This document shows, piece by piece, positions 16,832-26,400 of a stretch of DNA of 64,000 nucleotides (positions are counted from its first letter, which is position 1; each line of letters starts with the position of its first letter). Under the pieces are notes generated by a model. The model was not told the origin of the DNA. It was given only the letters and a program-made list of their open reading frames with translations, and made no database searches. The DNA is taken from the NCBI RefSeq assembly GCF_029338335.1, contig NZ_CP119796.1. One strand, 5' to 3'. Source of the stretch: Halomontanus rarus (GTDB lineage Archaea > Halobacteriota > Halobacteria > Halobacteriales > Natrialbaceae). Made by a program: the position numbers and the translations under genes.

Positions 16832-18631
16832 TTATAAATCCTCATTTCTTGAGTTGATGAGATACATGTCAAATTCTCCATTTGAGTAAATAGCGTTGGC
16901 AGTGTTGTCCACTTCTAACTGCTCAAAATCTGCAGGAGTATGGCGCCAAAATTCAGGATAGTCCGGATACAGTACTGGATTCTCAAGTCGACCTAATTTT
17001 GTTATCACTATATACGTATCTTCCTCGTAACCTGCACCAACAGTAGATGTATTATCATAACCGAAATGATCCGGTGGATACCGATTTTCGGAAGGAGCGA
17101 AAAAATCAGACTCAGTATCTCCCAATAGATCTGCGAAACGATTTTGTTCAATACCATGTTCTTGAATGTCTATTTTCGGATTATGGTTGTTTAAAACCCA
17201 ATTCATCCCTTCTGTTTCATGTTCGGTAACCTGATAGTTTGCAGTATCTGTGATTGGTGATGGGTATATAAGAATAGTTGACATCACAGCTAATATAAAC
17301 AGATACGAGCAAAATGTAGACCAAATAGTTCTAAACATGACCTTTGAACTATTTTGCAATAATGTGGAAAATCCCACACTAGTGACTATCACACCTGAGA
17401 AAATTGCATACATTAAAAACCTTTCCGGTTCAAAAACAATATCAATAAATATCGACAAGAAAGAGAGGAATGTTGAAGCCATGAATATAGCACAAAGGAA
17501 AAAAATGAATCCTTTAATTGAATTGTTTCTCTTATAGGAGTTGTATCCGAGATATACGACCATTACAGATGTAACTGCTATAATAATCATTTCGAGTCCA
17601 TAAGCAGCGAATCCCCGTTGTAATAGGTCAAGAATTGACGGTGAGGTTCGTTCCGCTACTTCGCTTATTTGTTCATATTCAGACGATCCACGTCCAATGA
17701 AGATTGATGCACCACTGAGAACCACCACACGATACATAGTATACCATGAAAAAGTTAGAACAATTATTAGCTCTATAACTAGAATACTCCTCCCCCTACT
17801 GACGAAATGTGATTGCCTGTCCCTTTGCTTGAGCCGTACGAAAATGGCTGTCACTCTCCACAGGAGAAGTATTCCAATTAAAATTAGCGCTATCAGTGGG
17901 TGATAAAATACAACTGGAAGAGTTGCTAAAAGAAACGCCACGTGACCCGCAGATGGGTGTTTCCAGCCAAATAACAATCGAAAATAGAGGAAAAGCACGA
18001 GGGGAAGAAGAAAATAACCAGCGTTATAAGGCCTAAAAAATAGGTGTTCGAATTGTAGTATTGGTAGGGTAATAACTGAGAGCACCAAAAGGAGAACACG
18101 CCGGTCATCAAATATCCATCTTACGAAACAGAATACTCCGAAAATATAAATAAGTGAAAACACGGGTGGAAGAATTTTCATTAAAACATGCGGATCAATA
18201 TTAAGAATGAATGATAGTTCAGTCGTTAATATTTGGAGAAGTGGGTAAAAGTCATCTGGTGAGATCGCGCCAGTCATTTGAATATGGTGGACATACCCAG
18301 CAAATGTTAAAACATCTGCACGTCCCAAAACGAACTGGTAGCGAATAGCTGGCAGAAATAGAAGAAAGCTGTTTGTAGCAAGGATTAATATAAAACCATG
18401 TACCCATGTGGTAAAGTTTGATTGTATGAATACATCACGAAGTATTAGGAGTTGTCCGATAAAGAAAGTAAGAATGAGTGTTACCCAAAAATAGGGTGAG
18501 TAAGCTGTATAAAGCGAGATCTCGTACCCCTGTGCTGGCGATTTTATCGCGACTATCAGTACTGCGGACGTGAGTAGATTAACCCCAAAAAGAAAACTGA
18601 ATCGAAAGTACGTTTGATTATCTACCGCCAT
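16832..18631 (-). CDS. Large polytopic membrane protein, GT-C-like, paralogue of 57239-59035
   Basis: 599 residues, about 11-13 membrane helices in residues 10-470, then an outside domain of about 130 residues with EGMNWVLNNHNP, EEDTYIVITKLGRLENPV and a closing SNGEFDMYLINS. The first large outer loop carries GRADVLTFAGYVHHI with Asp 106, in the place where GT-C glycosyltransferases keep a catalytic acidic residue. The same pattern (GRFDSLSHLGTV) occurs in the paralogue at 57239-59035, which is 598 residues long. Likely roles are polymerisation or transfer of lipid-linked sugars; this is inference. Base composition is strongly AT-rich compared with the GC-rich flanks. Confidence 0.75.
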   Translation of the reverse strand: MAVDNQTYFRFSFLFGVNLLTSAVLIVAIKSPAQGYEISLYTAYSPYFWVTLILTFFIGQLLILRDVFIQSNFTTWVHGFILILATNSFLLFLPAIRYQFVLGRADVLTFAGYVHHIQMTGAISPDDFYPLLQILTTELSFILNIDPHVLMKILPPVFSLIYIFGVFCFVRWIFDDRRVLLLVLSVITLPILQFEHLFFRPYNAGYFLLPLVLFLYFRLLFGWKHPSAGHVAFLLATLPVVFYHPLIALILIGILLLWRVTAIFVRLKQRDRQSHFVSRGRSILVIELIIVLTFSWYTMYRVVVLSGASIFIGRGSSEYEQISEVAERTSPSILDLLQRGFAAYGLEMIIIAVTSVMVVYLGYNSYKRNNSIKGFIFFLCAIFMASTFLSFLSIFIDIVFEPERFLMYAIFSGVIVTSVGFSTLLQNSSKVMFRTIWSTFCSYLFILAVMSTILIYPSPITDTANYQVTEHETEGMNWVLNNHNPKIDIQEHGIEQNRFADLLGDTESDFFAPSENRYPPDHFGYDNTSTVGAGYEEDTYIVITKLGRLENPVLYPDYPEFWRHTPADFEQLEVDNTANAIYSNGEFDMYLINSRNEDL

Positions 18632-18829
18632 ACAGAGTCAACTCGCTTACTGTTATTGAACCTTGGCGTAGTCTATATAACAATTATACTTTTTATTAGA
18701 TTCTCCCCTAAAGACAAAATACCTAGATAATAGGAACTCTTATCGGTAGTCGGAGCTACGGTTCTAATTACAAACTCTTATAATTCGGTTGAGAACCGTT
18801 ATCTTTCTTGAGGTGGTAGGAAGTATACT

Positions 18830-19687
18830 GTGCATCGACGACAGTTTCTCATACTTGCTTCCAGTAGTGTAGTGGGGGGATGTACTGAGACTAGAAGGAA
18901 GACCACAGAGAGTCTCACAGACCGATCTGGCGAAGACAACACCAGTGGGTCCAACCCAGATGTAGTAGTGAGCTTTGACAATAATGAAGACATCAGATCA
19001 AATCATGGTACAACCTCTATTGTTACAGATCCCGATGGGGAACAAGATGTCCTAGAGGTTCGGTATCCGGAAGGGCAATATTATGGTGCGAATTGGTTTT
19101 ACAATGCTAAAGAATACATTGGAGAGATAGCCCAAAATGCTCATGCTCGGTACAGTATTTATCACCCTACAGATTTTGAATTTTACGGAAATGGGAACAT
19201 TCCTGGTGGGACTAAACTACCTGGCTTTGCCCATCTTGATGAAGCAGGATGGGGTGGACGTGTACCCAATGAAGTAGGGGACGGTTGGTCCGCACGTGGT
19301 GGGAACGCACACCCTGATCACAGATATTACGATGACACTGACGGTCCGGGGATATATAATCAGGTATACCACTATCAACAAGAAATTGAAACAGGAGATC
19401 ACCTTCGCTGGAACGGGGAACTTGAATTTGGCTCGTGGAATACAGTGGATCAATATATCTCGATGAATGATCCCGGAGAACCAAACGGTGTTTTCAATGG
19501 ATGGATTGATAATGAACTTGTCGCTGATGAAAATGATTGGATATGGCGAGATTTGGATGCTAACTACCTTGGAATCAAATCCTTTTGGTGGAATTTGTAT
19601 TTCGGTGGAGACTATGGTGCACAACAAGATGAGGGTCTTTTTTTCAAAGATTTGATTTTATGGTTTAATAAGGGACCACAAATCTAA
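18830..19687 (+). CDS. Tat lipoprotein with polysaccharide-lyase-14-like domain
   Basis: 285 residues from GTG 18830. The N-terminus is a Tat lipoprotein signal, RRQFLILASSSVVGGC. A short Ser/Thr linker is followed by a jelly-roll domain closely similar to residues 110-366 of the protein at 15406-16506: AHARYSIYHPTDFEF, GGTKLPGFAHLDEAGWGG, GWSARGGNAHPDH, YNQVYHYQQ and the FFKDLILWFNKGPQI end. It would be held on the outer face of the cell membrane. It probably acts on or binds a uronic-acid exopolysaccharide. It is divergent from the 599-residue membrane protein gene; CTTATAATT at about 18776 is a possible TATA box. Confidence 0.8.
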   Translation: MHRRQFLILASSSVVGGCTETRRKTTESLTDRSGEDNTSGSNPDVVVSFDNNEDIRSNHGTTSIVTDPDGEQDVLEVRYPEGQYYGANWFYNAKEYIGEIAQNAHARYSIYHPTDFEFYGNGNIPGGTKLPGFAHLDEAGWGGRVPNEVGDGWSARGGNAHPDHRYYDDTDGPGIYNQVYHYQQEIETGDHLRWNGELEFGSWNTVDQYISMNDPGEPNGVFNGWIDNELVADENDWIWRDLDANYLGIKSFWWNLYFGGDYGAQQDEGLFFKDLILWFNKGPQI

Positions 19688-19712
19688 GTTGTGTCTATCC
19701 CTGACAGTGTCT

Positions 19713-19880
19713 AGTGTTGCTTCAAGCGTCAATTGAGACTGGATAGAGCGTTCGAAGTTTGGTTCGAGCATCTGTTGGTGTGAACTGCCACTCGATAGCG
19801 GATGGCACCTTGTTTCGCTGTTGTTCCCACGCAGCGACCTCCGAACGGGGATCGCTGCGTCTGGGATCCGCCGACACAAG
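19713..19880 (-). pseudogene. IS630-family transposase, C-terminal remnant
   Basis: On the minus strand the frame reads SDPRSEVAAWEQQRNK, then AIEWQFTPTDARTKLRTLYP and stops at 19722-19724. This is the standard C-terminus of IS630-family transposases (WQFTxxDARxKLxxLYP). Everything upstream of it, including the DDE catalytic core, is gone. Just past the stop is TTGAAGCAACACT (complement of 19713-19725), which also follows the remnant at 24890-25205, so it is probably part of the terminal repeat. Confidence 0.8.
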
Positions 19881-19906
19881 TATTGAGTTCCGAGTGCTCT
19901 AAGATG

Positions 19907-21016
19907 TTAAAATATTATCTTCTCATATTCATCGGTGATAGAAGAGACCGAAAAATCAGTAGCCCGGTCGCGTAGTAACGCCTCATCTGGGGGATTACGC
20001 AATGTCGAGACGAGTGCGTTTGCCAACGCCTCAGGATTGTTTACAGGTACGAGTGGACCATATCGACCATTTTCAAGTATTTCAATTGGGCCGCTAGAGC
20101 AGGCAGTGGATACGGGGGGGCAGCCACAGGCTAAGGCTTCGATTAGCACGCTTGGAAGCGCTTCAGTGATAGAAGAGAGAGCAAAGAGTGAAGAGCGAGC
20201 CATATACGCATATGGATTATTTGTCCAGCCGGGAAGGGAAACGACCTCCTGAAGGTTGTGTTTCTCAATCACCGTTTCTAATTCGGATCGCATTTCTCCA
20301 TCTCCAAGTATAACAAGTCTAGAATCAACTTCTTCTGCAACATATGAAAAGGCGGTAATAAGGGTGGAAAAGTCCTTCTGTGCGTGGAGACGACCTGCGC
20401 CTAGGATGACGGGTGGTTCCTCATTAACGAACCAGCGATGAGCAACTGGTTGTTGTGACTGATGATAGAGATGTGGTGTCACGATCGGATTATGAATTAC
20501 AGACAGATTGTCTAACGGGAGGTGCAGGGAAGAAGCAGCATCTTTCTTTACGCCTTCTGAAACAGCGACAATCTCATCAGCCCATCGATAAAGTCCACTC
20601 GTGAATATACTCCACAACTTGTGTACCGTGTTACGTTGTTTCATCTGATGAGACGGAATCGAATGAATACAAACGACTGTTCGTGATGTATCTCCAGCCA
20701 TTTGATTGGAAAACAGAGTAAGAGGATTCGTATGGGGTCTTGCTGCGAGCAAGACATCCGGATGTGTTTGCCGAAGATAATATACCAAAGAAGGGCAATA
20801 TGAGAGCATACTTGTCCCCAATCTAGAAAACGAGTTGAGTGTGAAGACTCGAACTTGAGGAGGAAGGTCTGCAAGAAAATTTCCTCTTGGATGTGTCAAA
20901 ACGAGGTCAACCGAGTATCCGCGGGAATCCAATTCCGTCAGGAGATTCAATAAAACTCGATTTACCCCATTTATATTAAAGTCTGAATTTATTATAGCTA
21001 AGTGGGGAGATTTCAT
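19907..21016 (-). CDS. Glycosyltransferase family 4
   Basis: 369 residues with a GT-B fold. The N-terminal half begins HLAIINSDFNINGVNRVLLN, the acceptor-side loop. The C-terminal half has GAGRLHAQKDFSTLITAF, VILGDGEMRSELE, VSLPGWTNNPYAYMARSS and the nucleotide-sugar motif EALPSVLIEALACGCPPVST. No membrane helices, so it acts at the inner membrane face on a lipid-linked acceptor. A TATA box lies about 33 bases upstream. It is divergent from the GT2 gene at 21128. The sugar donor cannot be told. Confidence 0.92.
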   Translation of the reverse strand: MKSPHLAIINSDFNINGVNRVLLNLLTELDSRGYSVDLVLTHPRGNFLADLPPQVRVFTLNSFSRLGTSMLSYCPSLVYYLRQTHPDVLLAARPHTNPLTLFSNQMAGDTSRTVVCIHSIPSHQMKQRNTVHKLWSIFTSGLYRWADEIVAVSEGVKKDAASSLHLPLDNLSVIHNPIVTPHLYHQSQQPVAHRWFVNEEPPVILGAGRLHAQKDFSTLITAFSYVAEEVDSRLVILGDGEMRSELETVIEKHNLQEVVSLPGWTNNPYAYMARSSLFALSSITEALPSVLIEALACGCPPVSTACSSGPIEILENGRYGPLVPVNNPEALANALVSTLRNPPDEALLRDRATDFSVSSITDEYEKIIF

Positions 21017-21044
21017 CGATCACACAATTGGTGTCACGCCTCAG

Positions 21045-21054
21045 TATATAAAAT
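21045..21054 (-). promoter_or_regulatory. TATA box of the GT4 gene
   Basis: TTTTATATAC on the minus strand, about 33 bases before ATG 21016, in the divergent spacer between two glycosyltransferase genes. Confidence 0.6.
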
Positions 21055-21100
21055 GCACTGTGGTTATTGATCTGTTAATATCCTGTATGCCAAGTATACC

Positions 21101-21110
21101 TTTAAACATT
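21101..21110 (+). promoter_or_regulatory. TATA box of the GT2 gene at 21128
   Basis: TTTAAACATT centred about 23-26 bases before ATG 21128. This spacing fits a leaderless or nearly leaderless transcript and supports that ATG over the out-of-frame one four bases earlier. Confidence 0.6.
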
Positions 21111-21127
21111 CTAGCCAAGAACCATGT

Positions 21128-22279
21128 ATGCCGGTAAGTACAGTGCTTCTCTTTATATTATCTGTTCTAGTTGGAATTATTCTTTATACATATGTATTCT
21201 ATCCAGTATTACTTTCACTTATTACGGGAGATAGTCAATCAGCGCTACTGAAGGAGGAGCCCACTGTTACTCTCGTCATTGCAGCCTACAATGAAGAGGA
21301 TATTATTGAAGAAAAGATTGAAAATAGCCTTCGTATCGAATACCCTGATGAGAAAATGAATATTCTTGTCTTTTCAGACGCATCCTCTGACAGAACAGAC
21401 GACCTTGTTCGGTCTTACACAAGTGAGGGAGTTGAATTTATTCGTATTGAGGGACGCGTTGGAAAGACAGAATGTCAAAATCGTGTTGTCAAGCAATTAG
21501 AAACAGATTTGGTTGTCTTCTCAGATGCAAACAGTCTATATCATCCTACTGCGATTCGGAAACTTGTCCGACGGTTTTCTGGTGAAGTGGCCTGTGTTGT
21601 CGGAGAATTGAGGTATTATCAGTCAGACGATATCGTAGAAGGCGAGTCAATCTATTGGCAGTATGAACGGTTGATAAGAAATCTTGAGTCTCGAGTTGGT
21701 TCAGTCGTAAAAGGTAATGGAGCCATCTATGCAGTCAAGCGTTCAAAGTATGTTCCGTTACCACCCGATCTGATCAGCGATTTTGCCGAACCACTTGCTA
21801 TCCGATCTGATGGGTGTAAAATTAAATATGAACCAGATGCGGTTGCATACGAGCGGACTAGCACATCCATGGCTGATGAGCTTGCTCGGAAAGTGAGAAT
21901 TATCACTCGATCTTGGTTCGCTTTACGACACTATAGGAGGCTAATGAACCCGTTCAGGTATGGTTTCTATTCATTACAAGTTGCTTCACGAACAATTCTC
22001 TGGTGGTGTTCTCCGCTCCTCTTGATTGCTATTTTGATAATTGCTTTACTCTTGTTGTTAGTTAATCCAAGTCCATTTCCTCTATTCGTTCTCTGTGGAT
22101 ATGGAATCTTATGTACACTCGGAAGTATAGGGTTCGTCTTAGACGCTAGCGGACAGAGAATTCCTACAGTAGTCCATGTGCCATATTATTATCTCACAAT
22201 CAACTACGGACTCCTTATAGGCTTGATGCGGTTTATACAGGGCGACAAGATCGTCACGTGGGAAACTCATGACCGGTGA
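21128..22279 (+). CDS. Membrane glycosyltransferase family 2
   Basis: 383 residues. One N-terminal membrane helix (about 4-24), a cytoplasmic GT2 domain (VTLVIAAYNEEDIIEEKI, VFSDASSDRTDDL, VVFSDANSLY with a D-A-N metal site, GNGAIYAVKRSKY, DFAEPLAI), then three or four helices at about 285-375. The order resembles processive or lipid-acceptor GT2 enzymes such as the hyaluronan/cellulose synthase relatives, but the QxxRW motif of processive enzymes is not clear, so I call it only a membrane GT2. It overlaps the end of a small minus-strand frame. Confidence 0.9.
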   Translation: MPVSTVLLFILSVLVGIILYTYVFYPVLLSLITGDSQSALLKEEPTVTLVIAAYNEEDIIEEKIENSLRIEYPDEKMNILVFSDASSDRTDDLVRSYTSEGVEFIRIEGRVGKTECQNRVVKQLETDLVVFSDANSLYHPTAIRKLVRRFSGEVACVVGELRYYQSDDIVEGESIYWQYERLIRNLESRVGSVVKGNGAIYAVKRSKYVPLPPDLISDFAEPLAIRSDGCKIKYEPDAVAYERTSTSMADELARKVRIITRSWFALRHYRRLMNPFRYGFYSLQVASRTILWWCSPLLLIAILIIALLLLLVNPSPFPLFVLCGYGILCTLGSIGFVLDASGQRIPTVVHVPYYYLTINYGLLIGLMRFIQGDKIVTWETHDR

Positions 22280-22476
22280 TCATTTCTTTGTACATAGTAA
22301 AGTGTGAGTACCTCCTCCAGGGCATTGTTCAGATTAATTGATTTCAGCAGGATGCGTAGCTCTGAAGCAGTGTTTCTAAGGTTGCTGGATCGACGTTTCT
22401 GAAACAATTCCAGGATCGTGCGCGTAGCGTTACCGAGCGTCCGCTTGATACCCGAGAAGAGTCTGAAGAACGACAC
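22267..22476 (-). CDS. Possible small protein downstream of a glycosyltransferase
   Basis: 69 residues from a GTG at 22476, six bases after the stop of the GT4 gene at 22483. The N-terminal half is basic and amphipathic (FFRLFSGIKRTLGNATRT) and the C-terminal half is helical (ELRILLKSINLNNALEEVL). It overlaps the end of the opposite GT2 gene by 13 bases. It could be a real short reading frame in the operon or a piece of a decayed gene; I recognise no family. Confidence 0.3.
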   Translation of the reverse strand: MSFFRLFSGIKRTLGNATRTILELFQKRRSSNLRNTASELRILLKSINLNNALEEVLTLYYVQRNDHRS

Positions 22477-22482
22477 TGATAA

Positions 22483-23727
22483 CTATCCTTGTGTTTCCTT
22501 AGATTTCTTGTTGGATTTTGGAGAATTATCTTCTAATAAATTGATGAATTCATAAGCGTTCTTCCGAGAGTCGAATTTTGATTGGACAAGATCTCTGCCT
22601 TCCAACCCGAATTTGCTACAAATCGATGGATTCCTCCAAGCACTTGCCACAGTATTAAACAATTCAGTCCCATCAGTTGGACTTACTAACCAGCCTGTTT
22701 TTTCGTCAATCACCACTTCTGGTATTCCAGATATAGCACTTCCTACACAAGGTGAAGAGCTAGCAAAGGATTCTAGTACTACATTTGGAATACCATCAAT
22801 ATCTCCATCGTTGGCTCTGACACTTGGAGCAACAAAGAATTGAGATTTTGCCATTAAATCCATAACTTGACTATGCGGAATTTTTCCAACAAGTTGCAAC
22901 TTTTTCAGACCGTATTTTTTCTTCATCCTATTGATTCTCTCAAACTCTGGCCCATCTCCAAATATTACTGCTGGTATCTCTACTCCATTGTCCAGTTTAT
23001 ATTTGATTAATACTAAAATCAACCTTTCAATACCTTTTTTAGGGACTAATCTCCCACCCGCTAAGAGAAACGTCTTTTCACGTTCTGCTCGACTATTCTC
23101 ATACTTCTCGTGATCAATCCCATGATAATTTAAATGAATGTCGTCTGAGTGTTCAGGGAATCTCTGTTTGATAACTCTCTGGTTATAATCGGTACAGGTG
23201 ATGAAATGTGTAGCATTTTCTATTTTTTGGCCTATAAAATGATGTTTGGACTTTGATGAATGGAGATCCCATGCATGCCCCGTAAAACTGTATGGAATAC
23301 CTGTGGACAAATAGATTGTGTACGCAACTGTTGCAGGAATTGTTGCCCAATGAGCATGAATATGATCCACATCTGTTTCACTGAGACAACGAATAATATA
23401 TGATATTTTAGGTATCAGTGAAATATATTTTATTGCTTCTATAGGAGATCCGGATAGATGGTTGATAACCTGAGTATATATATGCCGTTGCTTTAAGCAG
23501 TCAGTTGAGTTCTCAACCACATTTTTAAGTATCTCTCGTAATTGAGGATTTGTTATATTATTAATCCAATTAGGATTGGGTATGTTTATTTCCTCATTCA
23601 TGTTATCGACGTGCAGCAACGAGTAAACGTTCACCTCATATCCATACGATATCAATTCCTGTATTTCACGTTGAATAAACGTTTCTGAAAATTTTGGGAA
23701 CTGAGATACAATGTAGGCGACTTTCAT
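22483..23727 (-). CDS. Glycosyltransferase family 4
   Basis: 414 residues. Starts KVAYIVSQFPKFSETFIQRE, the typical N-terminus of capsule or colanic-acid type GT4 enzymes. IHAHWATIPATVAY and SFTGHAWDLH follow, then LAGGRLVPKKGIERLI, VIFGDGPEFERI, QLVGKIPHSQVMDLMAKSQ and the donor-binding loop DGIPNVVLESFASSSPCVGS. No membrane helices. The gene is AT-rich and codes with many A/T-ending codons, unlike the GC-rich flanks, which suggests recent arrival. It lies 70 bases behind the GT2 gene at 23798-24763, in the same direction, probably as one operon. Confidence 0.93.
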   Translation of the reverse strand: MKVAYIVSQFPKFSETFIQREIQELISYGYEVNVYSLLHVDNMNEEINIPNPNWINNITNPQLREILKNVVENSTDCLKQRHIYTQVINHLSGSPIEAIKYISLIPKISYIIRCLSETDVDHIHAHWATIPATVAYTIYLSTGIPYSFTGHAWDLHSSKSKHHFIGQKIENATHFITCTDYNQRVIKQRFPEHSDDIHLNYHGIDHEKYENSRAEREKTFLLAGGRLVPKKGIERLILVLIKYKLDNGVEIPAVIFGDGPEFERINRMKKKYGLKKLQLVGKIPHSQVMDLMAKSQFFVAPSVRANDGDIDGIPNVVLESFASSSPCVGSAISGIPEVVIDEKTGWLVSPTDGTELFNTVASAWRNPSICSKFGLEGRDLVQSKFDSRKNAYEFINLLEDNSPKSNKKSKETQG

Positions 23728-23797
23728 ATCCCAAATTGGTTTTGATTACAAATAAATCTTCATCCCTACTTTATTACACTTTAAATGGGAATACACA

Positions 23798-24763
23798 TCA
23801 GCGTTTACAAGTTCGATAAAGGGCTGTAAGTGAACATCCTAATTTGTGTGTTAGTCTCCCACCGATTGCTGCGAATAAATAAGGATAGGATTTTATCTGG
23901 AACGGGTCCATTCGGATAGCGCTCAATAGATAATGGCGGGCATCGGAATAATACTCATTCCCGAGGGCATCGATTCCAAGGGTTCGAGACATAGAGGCAA
24001 TAAACTTCCGTTCACAGTCTGGACCGTACTCTAGTGCGAGAGACCGGTGTTTTCGTAGAAACAATGGGAATGAAACATCTCTTTTCGTCTCAAACGTCTT
24101 TCCGATTCGATTATCATGGGCGGTGTGACGGATGACGAGCGGTTCTGTAATGGGTAAAAATTCACATTGTAAGGACAACCGAACGTACCAATCTCTATCT
24201 TGCCAACTCGGGAATCGTTCGTCAAGGATACCAACTTGTTTGATGAGCTCAGTATGAACCATTACGGCTGAGAACGGACTAAGCGGTTTCCCTTCTAGTA
24301 GATCTCTCGTAACCCTACCAGACGTTTCAGGTGTTTTAACCCTCGTAGTTGTCCCAGTTTCGTCAACGTAGCGTTCACCAGTGTATACAACTCCGATCTC
24401 TGTAGAGCTCTTGTTGTATGCTTCTACCTGTCGAGATAGTTTCGTTTTCTCCCATTCATCGTCATCATCAAGGAAAGCGATGAATTCACCAGTAGAAGCC
24501 TTAATACCCGTGTTACGCGCTGCATTTGCACCTTTATTTCTTTTATGGCGGATGTGTTGTGTTTTTGCAATTAAGTGGGTTGGCGCTTCTGTGACTACGT
24601 CTTTAGTAGGCTCATTTGAACAGTCGTCAACTACAATCAGCTCTATATTGGAATATGTCTGATTGTTTACGCTTGAAATAGCTCTTCTTAGTAGTTCGGG
24701 CCGGTTGTATGTAGGAACTATTACGCTAATGAGGGGCATTTCTGTGTCAGTCATGACAGGCAA
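23798..24763 (-). CDS. Glycosyltransferase family 2
   Basis: 321 residues (ATG 24763; an in-frame ATG at 24754 is an alternative). GT-A domain at 10-230: LISVIVPTYNRPELLRRAIS, IELIVVDDCSNEPTKD, NKGANAARNTGIK, FIAFLDDDDEWEKTKL with the DDD metal site, and DRDWYVRLSLQCE in the acceptor region. No membrane helices. It is the first gene of a minus-strand unit with the GT4 gene downstream. Upstream of it lie transposase remnants, so its promoter is within 24764-24890. Confidence 0.93.
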   Translation of the reverse strand: MPVMTDTEMPLISVIVPTYNRPELLRRAISSVNNQTYSNIELIVVDDCSNEPTKDVVTEAPTHLIAKTQHIRHKRNKGANAARNTGIKASTGEFIAFLDDDDEWEKTKLSRQVEAYNKSSTEIGVVYTGERYVDETGTTTRVKTPETSGRVTRDLLEGKPLSPFSAVMVHTELIKQVGILDERFPSWQDRDWYVRLSLQCEFLPITEPLVIRHTAHDNRIGKTFETKRDVSFPLFLRKHRSLALEYGPDCERKFIASMSRTLGIDALGNEYYSDARHYLLSAIRMDPFQIKSYPYLFAAIGGRLTHKLGCSLTALYRTCKR

Positions 24764-24889
24764 TATTGTGTGAATCGGTAGCCAAACTAAAGTAGTTCCT
24801 CACATATATAGCTCAGTAATGATGTGATTGAATTTGTTCTCGGAAGATAATTTTCACTAACTTATTTCTGGGAAAACTACGATAAGATC
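24764..24889. other. Promoter region of the GT2 gene
   Basis: AT-rich spacer between the GT2 start and the IS630 remnant. CACATATATAG near 24798-24810 is a TATA candidate on the minus strand. Confidence 0.4.
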
Positions 24890-25205
24890 CACTTAGTCAT
24901 TTGTTTCGACGAGAAGATCCTACGCATATCCCTGTGGTGTTCTATCGATTTATCTCCACCGGATGAAGCACAACATGGCCGAAATTGAGATTGGTGAACT
25001 CAAACGACAGTGTCTTCACCGGCGGACCTTTCACATAGCGCCCTCCAATCAGAAGGTCCCTACGCGAAAGCTGCTCGGAATGCCGCTGACAGGCTGATCA
25101 ATTGGCAAGTCACTACCGACGACGCACGGATCAAGCTACGCTAACTCTACCTTGTTCAGATCAGGGAGACTAATAAGACTACGGTTGAAGCAACACTGAA
25201 TCACT
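24890..25205 (+). pseudogene. IS630-family transposase remnant with internal deletion
   Basis: Three in-order pieces of an IS630-type transposase survive. VICFDEKIL at 24896 is the first catalytic Asp region. At 24963, HNMAEIEIGELKRQCLHRR is the SWLNMAEIE-type motif with the last catalytic Glu. INWQVTTDDARIKLR ends in TAA at 25142-25144. The part between the first two is missing and the last piece is in another frame. After the stop, TTGAAGCAACACT (25185-25197) is identical to the sequence after the remnant at 19713-19880, so it is likely the element's end. Confidence 0.82.
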
Positions 25206-25493
25206 AATAACACGCTTCACAGAGCACAACCGTAGTTTTTTGTGTGATGTTTTTATATTTTGGGTTAAATAAGTTATTTAATACCATTTCTGACTCTTGC
25301 TGCAAAGAAGGTGGTTGGCCACTTAGTAACTGGTAGGAGACCAAACAGAAGAGACAAATATTATCCGGTGTGGATTACATTCATATGATTGTAATATACA
25401 GTTAAATATGAATCTTTGAGCGTACTTCTGGTAGTGGCACCGAGTCAGCGGCTAGATACAATTGACGAGGTTAGATGTTCGAAACGCGTTTGA
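25206..25493. other. AT-rich spacer between two transposase remnants
   Basis: About 290 bases; no gene, promoter or clear inverted repeat was recognised. Confidence 0.4.
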
Positions 25494-26400
25494 ATGAGTG
25501 TGTATGAAATTTTATACCACTCAGACACTATCAGTACAGCCTCTAATCTCGAAAAGGCAGCGCTTAGTCTGCTGGCAGAGATACCAATAACTGCAGTCGA
25601 GGCCGCAGTCTTCGATTCAGGATCATCTGAAAGACGCTCCTTCAGGCTGCTGTTGATCAGAAATCTACCAAGGCCGTCACTGATACCACTCGAGGAGCGT
25701 ACTCCGACGACTACACGTTCATATGAGATTTCTCGATGGCATCTTCTAGTGCCATCGCTACCTCGCCGGCTCCGCCTTCTGTCGAGCTAAACCACTCGTC
25801 GTCGCAGTCACACCTGTTCATGATGACGAACCGAAGAGCGACGCGGTGGAGCGATTGCCCGACCGTGTCGCGGCACTCTCATTCGACTCGTCGGAGTTCT
25901 CGCTGACCGTGGGTTCTATGATGTAACATCTATCGAACGACTGGATGCAGTGGCATCAGTTGCTCTCCTAGTCGTCCGTGACGGGGAACAAATACTGAGA
26001 AACTGTAGATATCAGTCTCCTACTGGACGGAATATTAATGTACGGGGGAAGCGAACGGGAACTTCACTTCCTGCTCGCGGTCTGTGTCTCTACCAATAAG
26101 CAACCATGGCAAGCACGGCTTGCTCGTTCTGGCATACGACCTGGCTGATCGAACGCCAAAGGAAGTTAAAGCCCTTATTGGAAACGCTCAGCGATCGAGA
26201 CAGCTTTCTGAACGATGCGCGAAGCGCGGTGCGGACGAGTACAACTGATCCAGCCGTACGGTTGGTGCTCATCCTTAAAAGCTTCTTGTTGCAGAATCTG
26301 TGGGTATTTGTTCGCTAGGACGTGCTCGCCACGCTACCTCGCGGCGGGTGAGCACTATCTGCCTAATTCCTGTTTAGGTGTCTGAGAGTGGATTGACCAG
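25494..26400 (+). pseudogene. Decayed DDE transposase (IS4/ISH3-like)
   Basis: A transposase in several frames. The N-terminus reads LLAEIPITAVEAAVFDSGSS at 25560, as in ISH3-type enzymes. Near 25790 comes AKPLVVAVTPVHDDEPKSDA. A frameshift near 25900 gives VLADRGFYDVTSIERLDAV with the second catalytic Asp (DRGF). HGLLVLAYDLADRTPKEVKA follows near 26115 and, after another shift, AVRLVLILKSFLLQNLWVFV near 26255. At least three frameshifts and a missing middle make it inactive. The two ends could not be placed exactly, and I found no clear terminal repeats. Confidence 0.75.
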
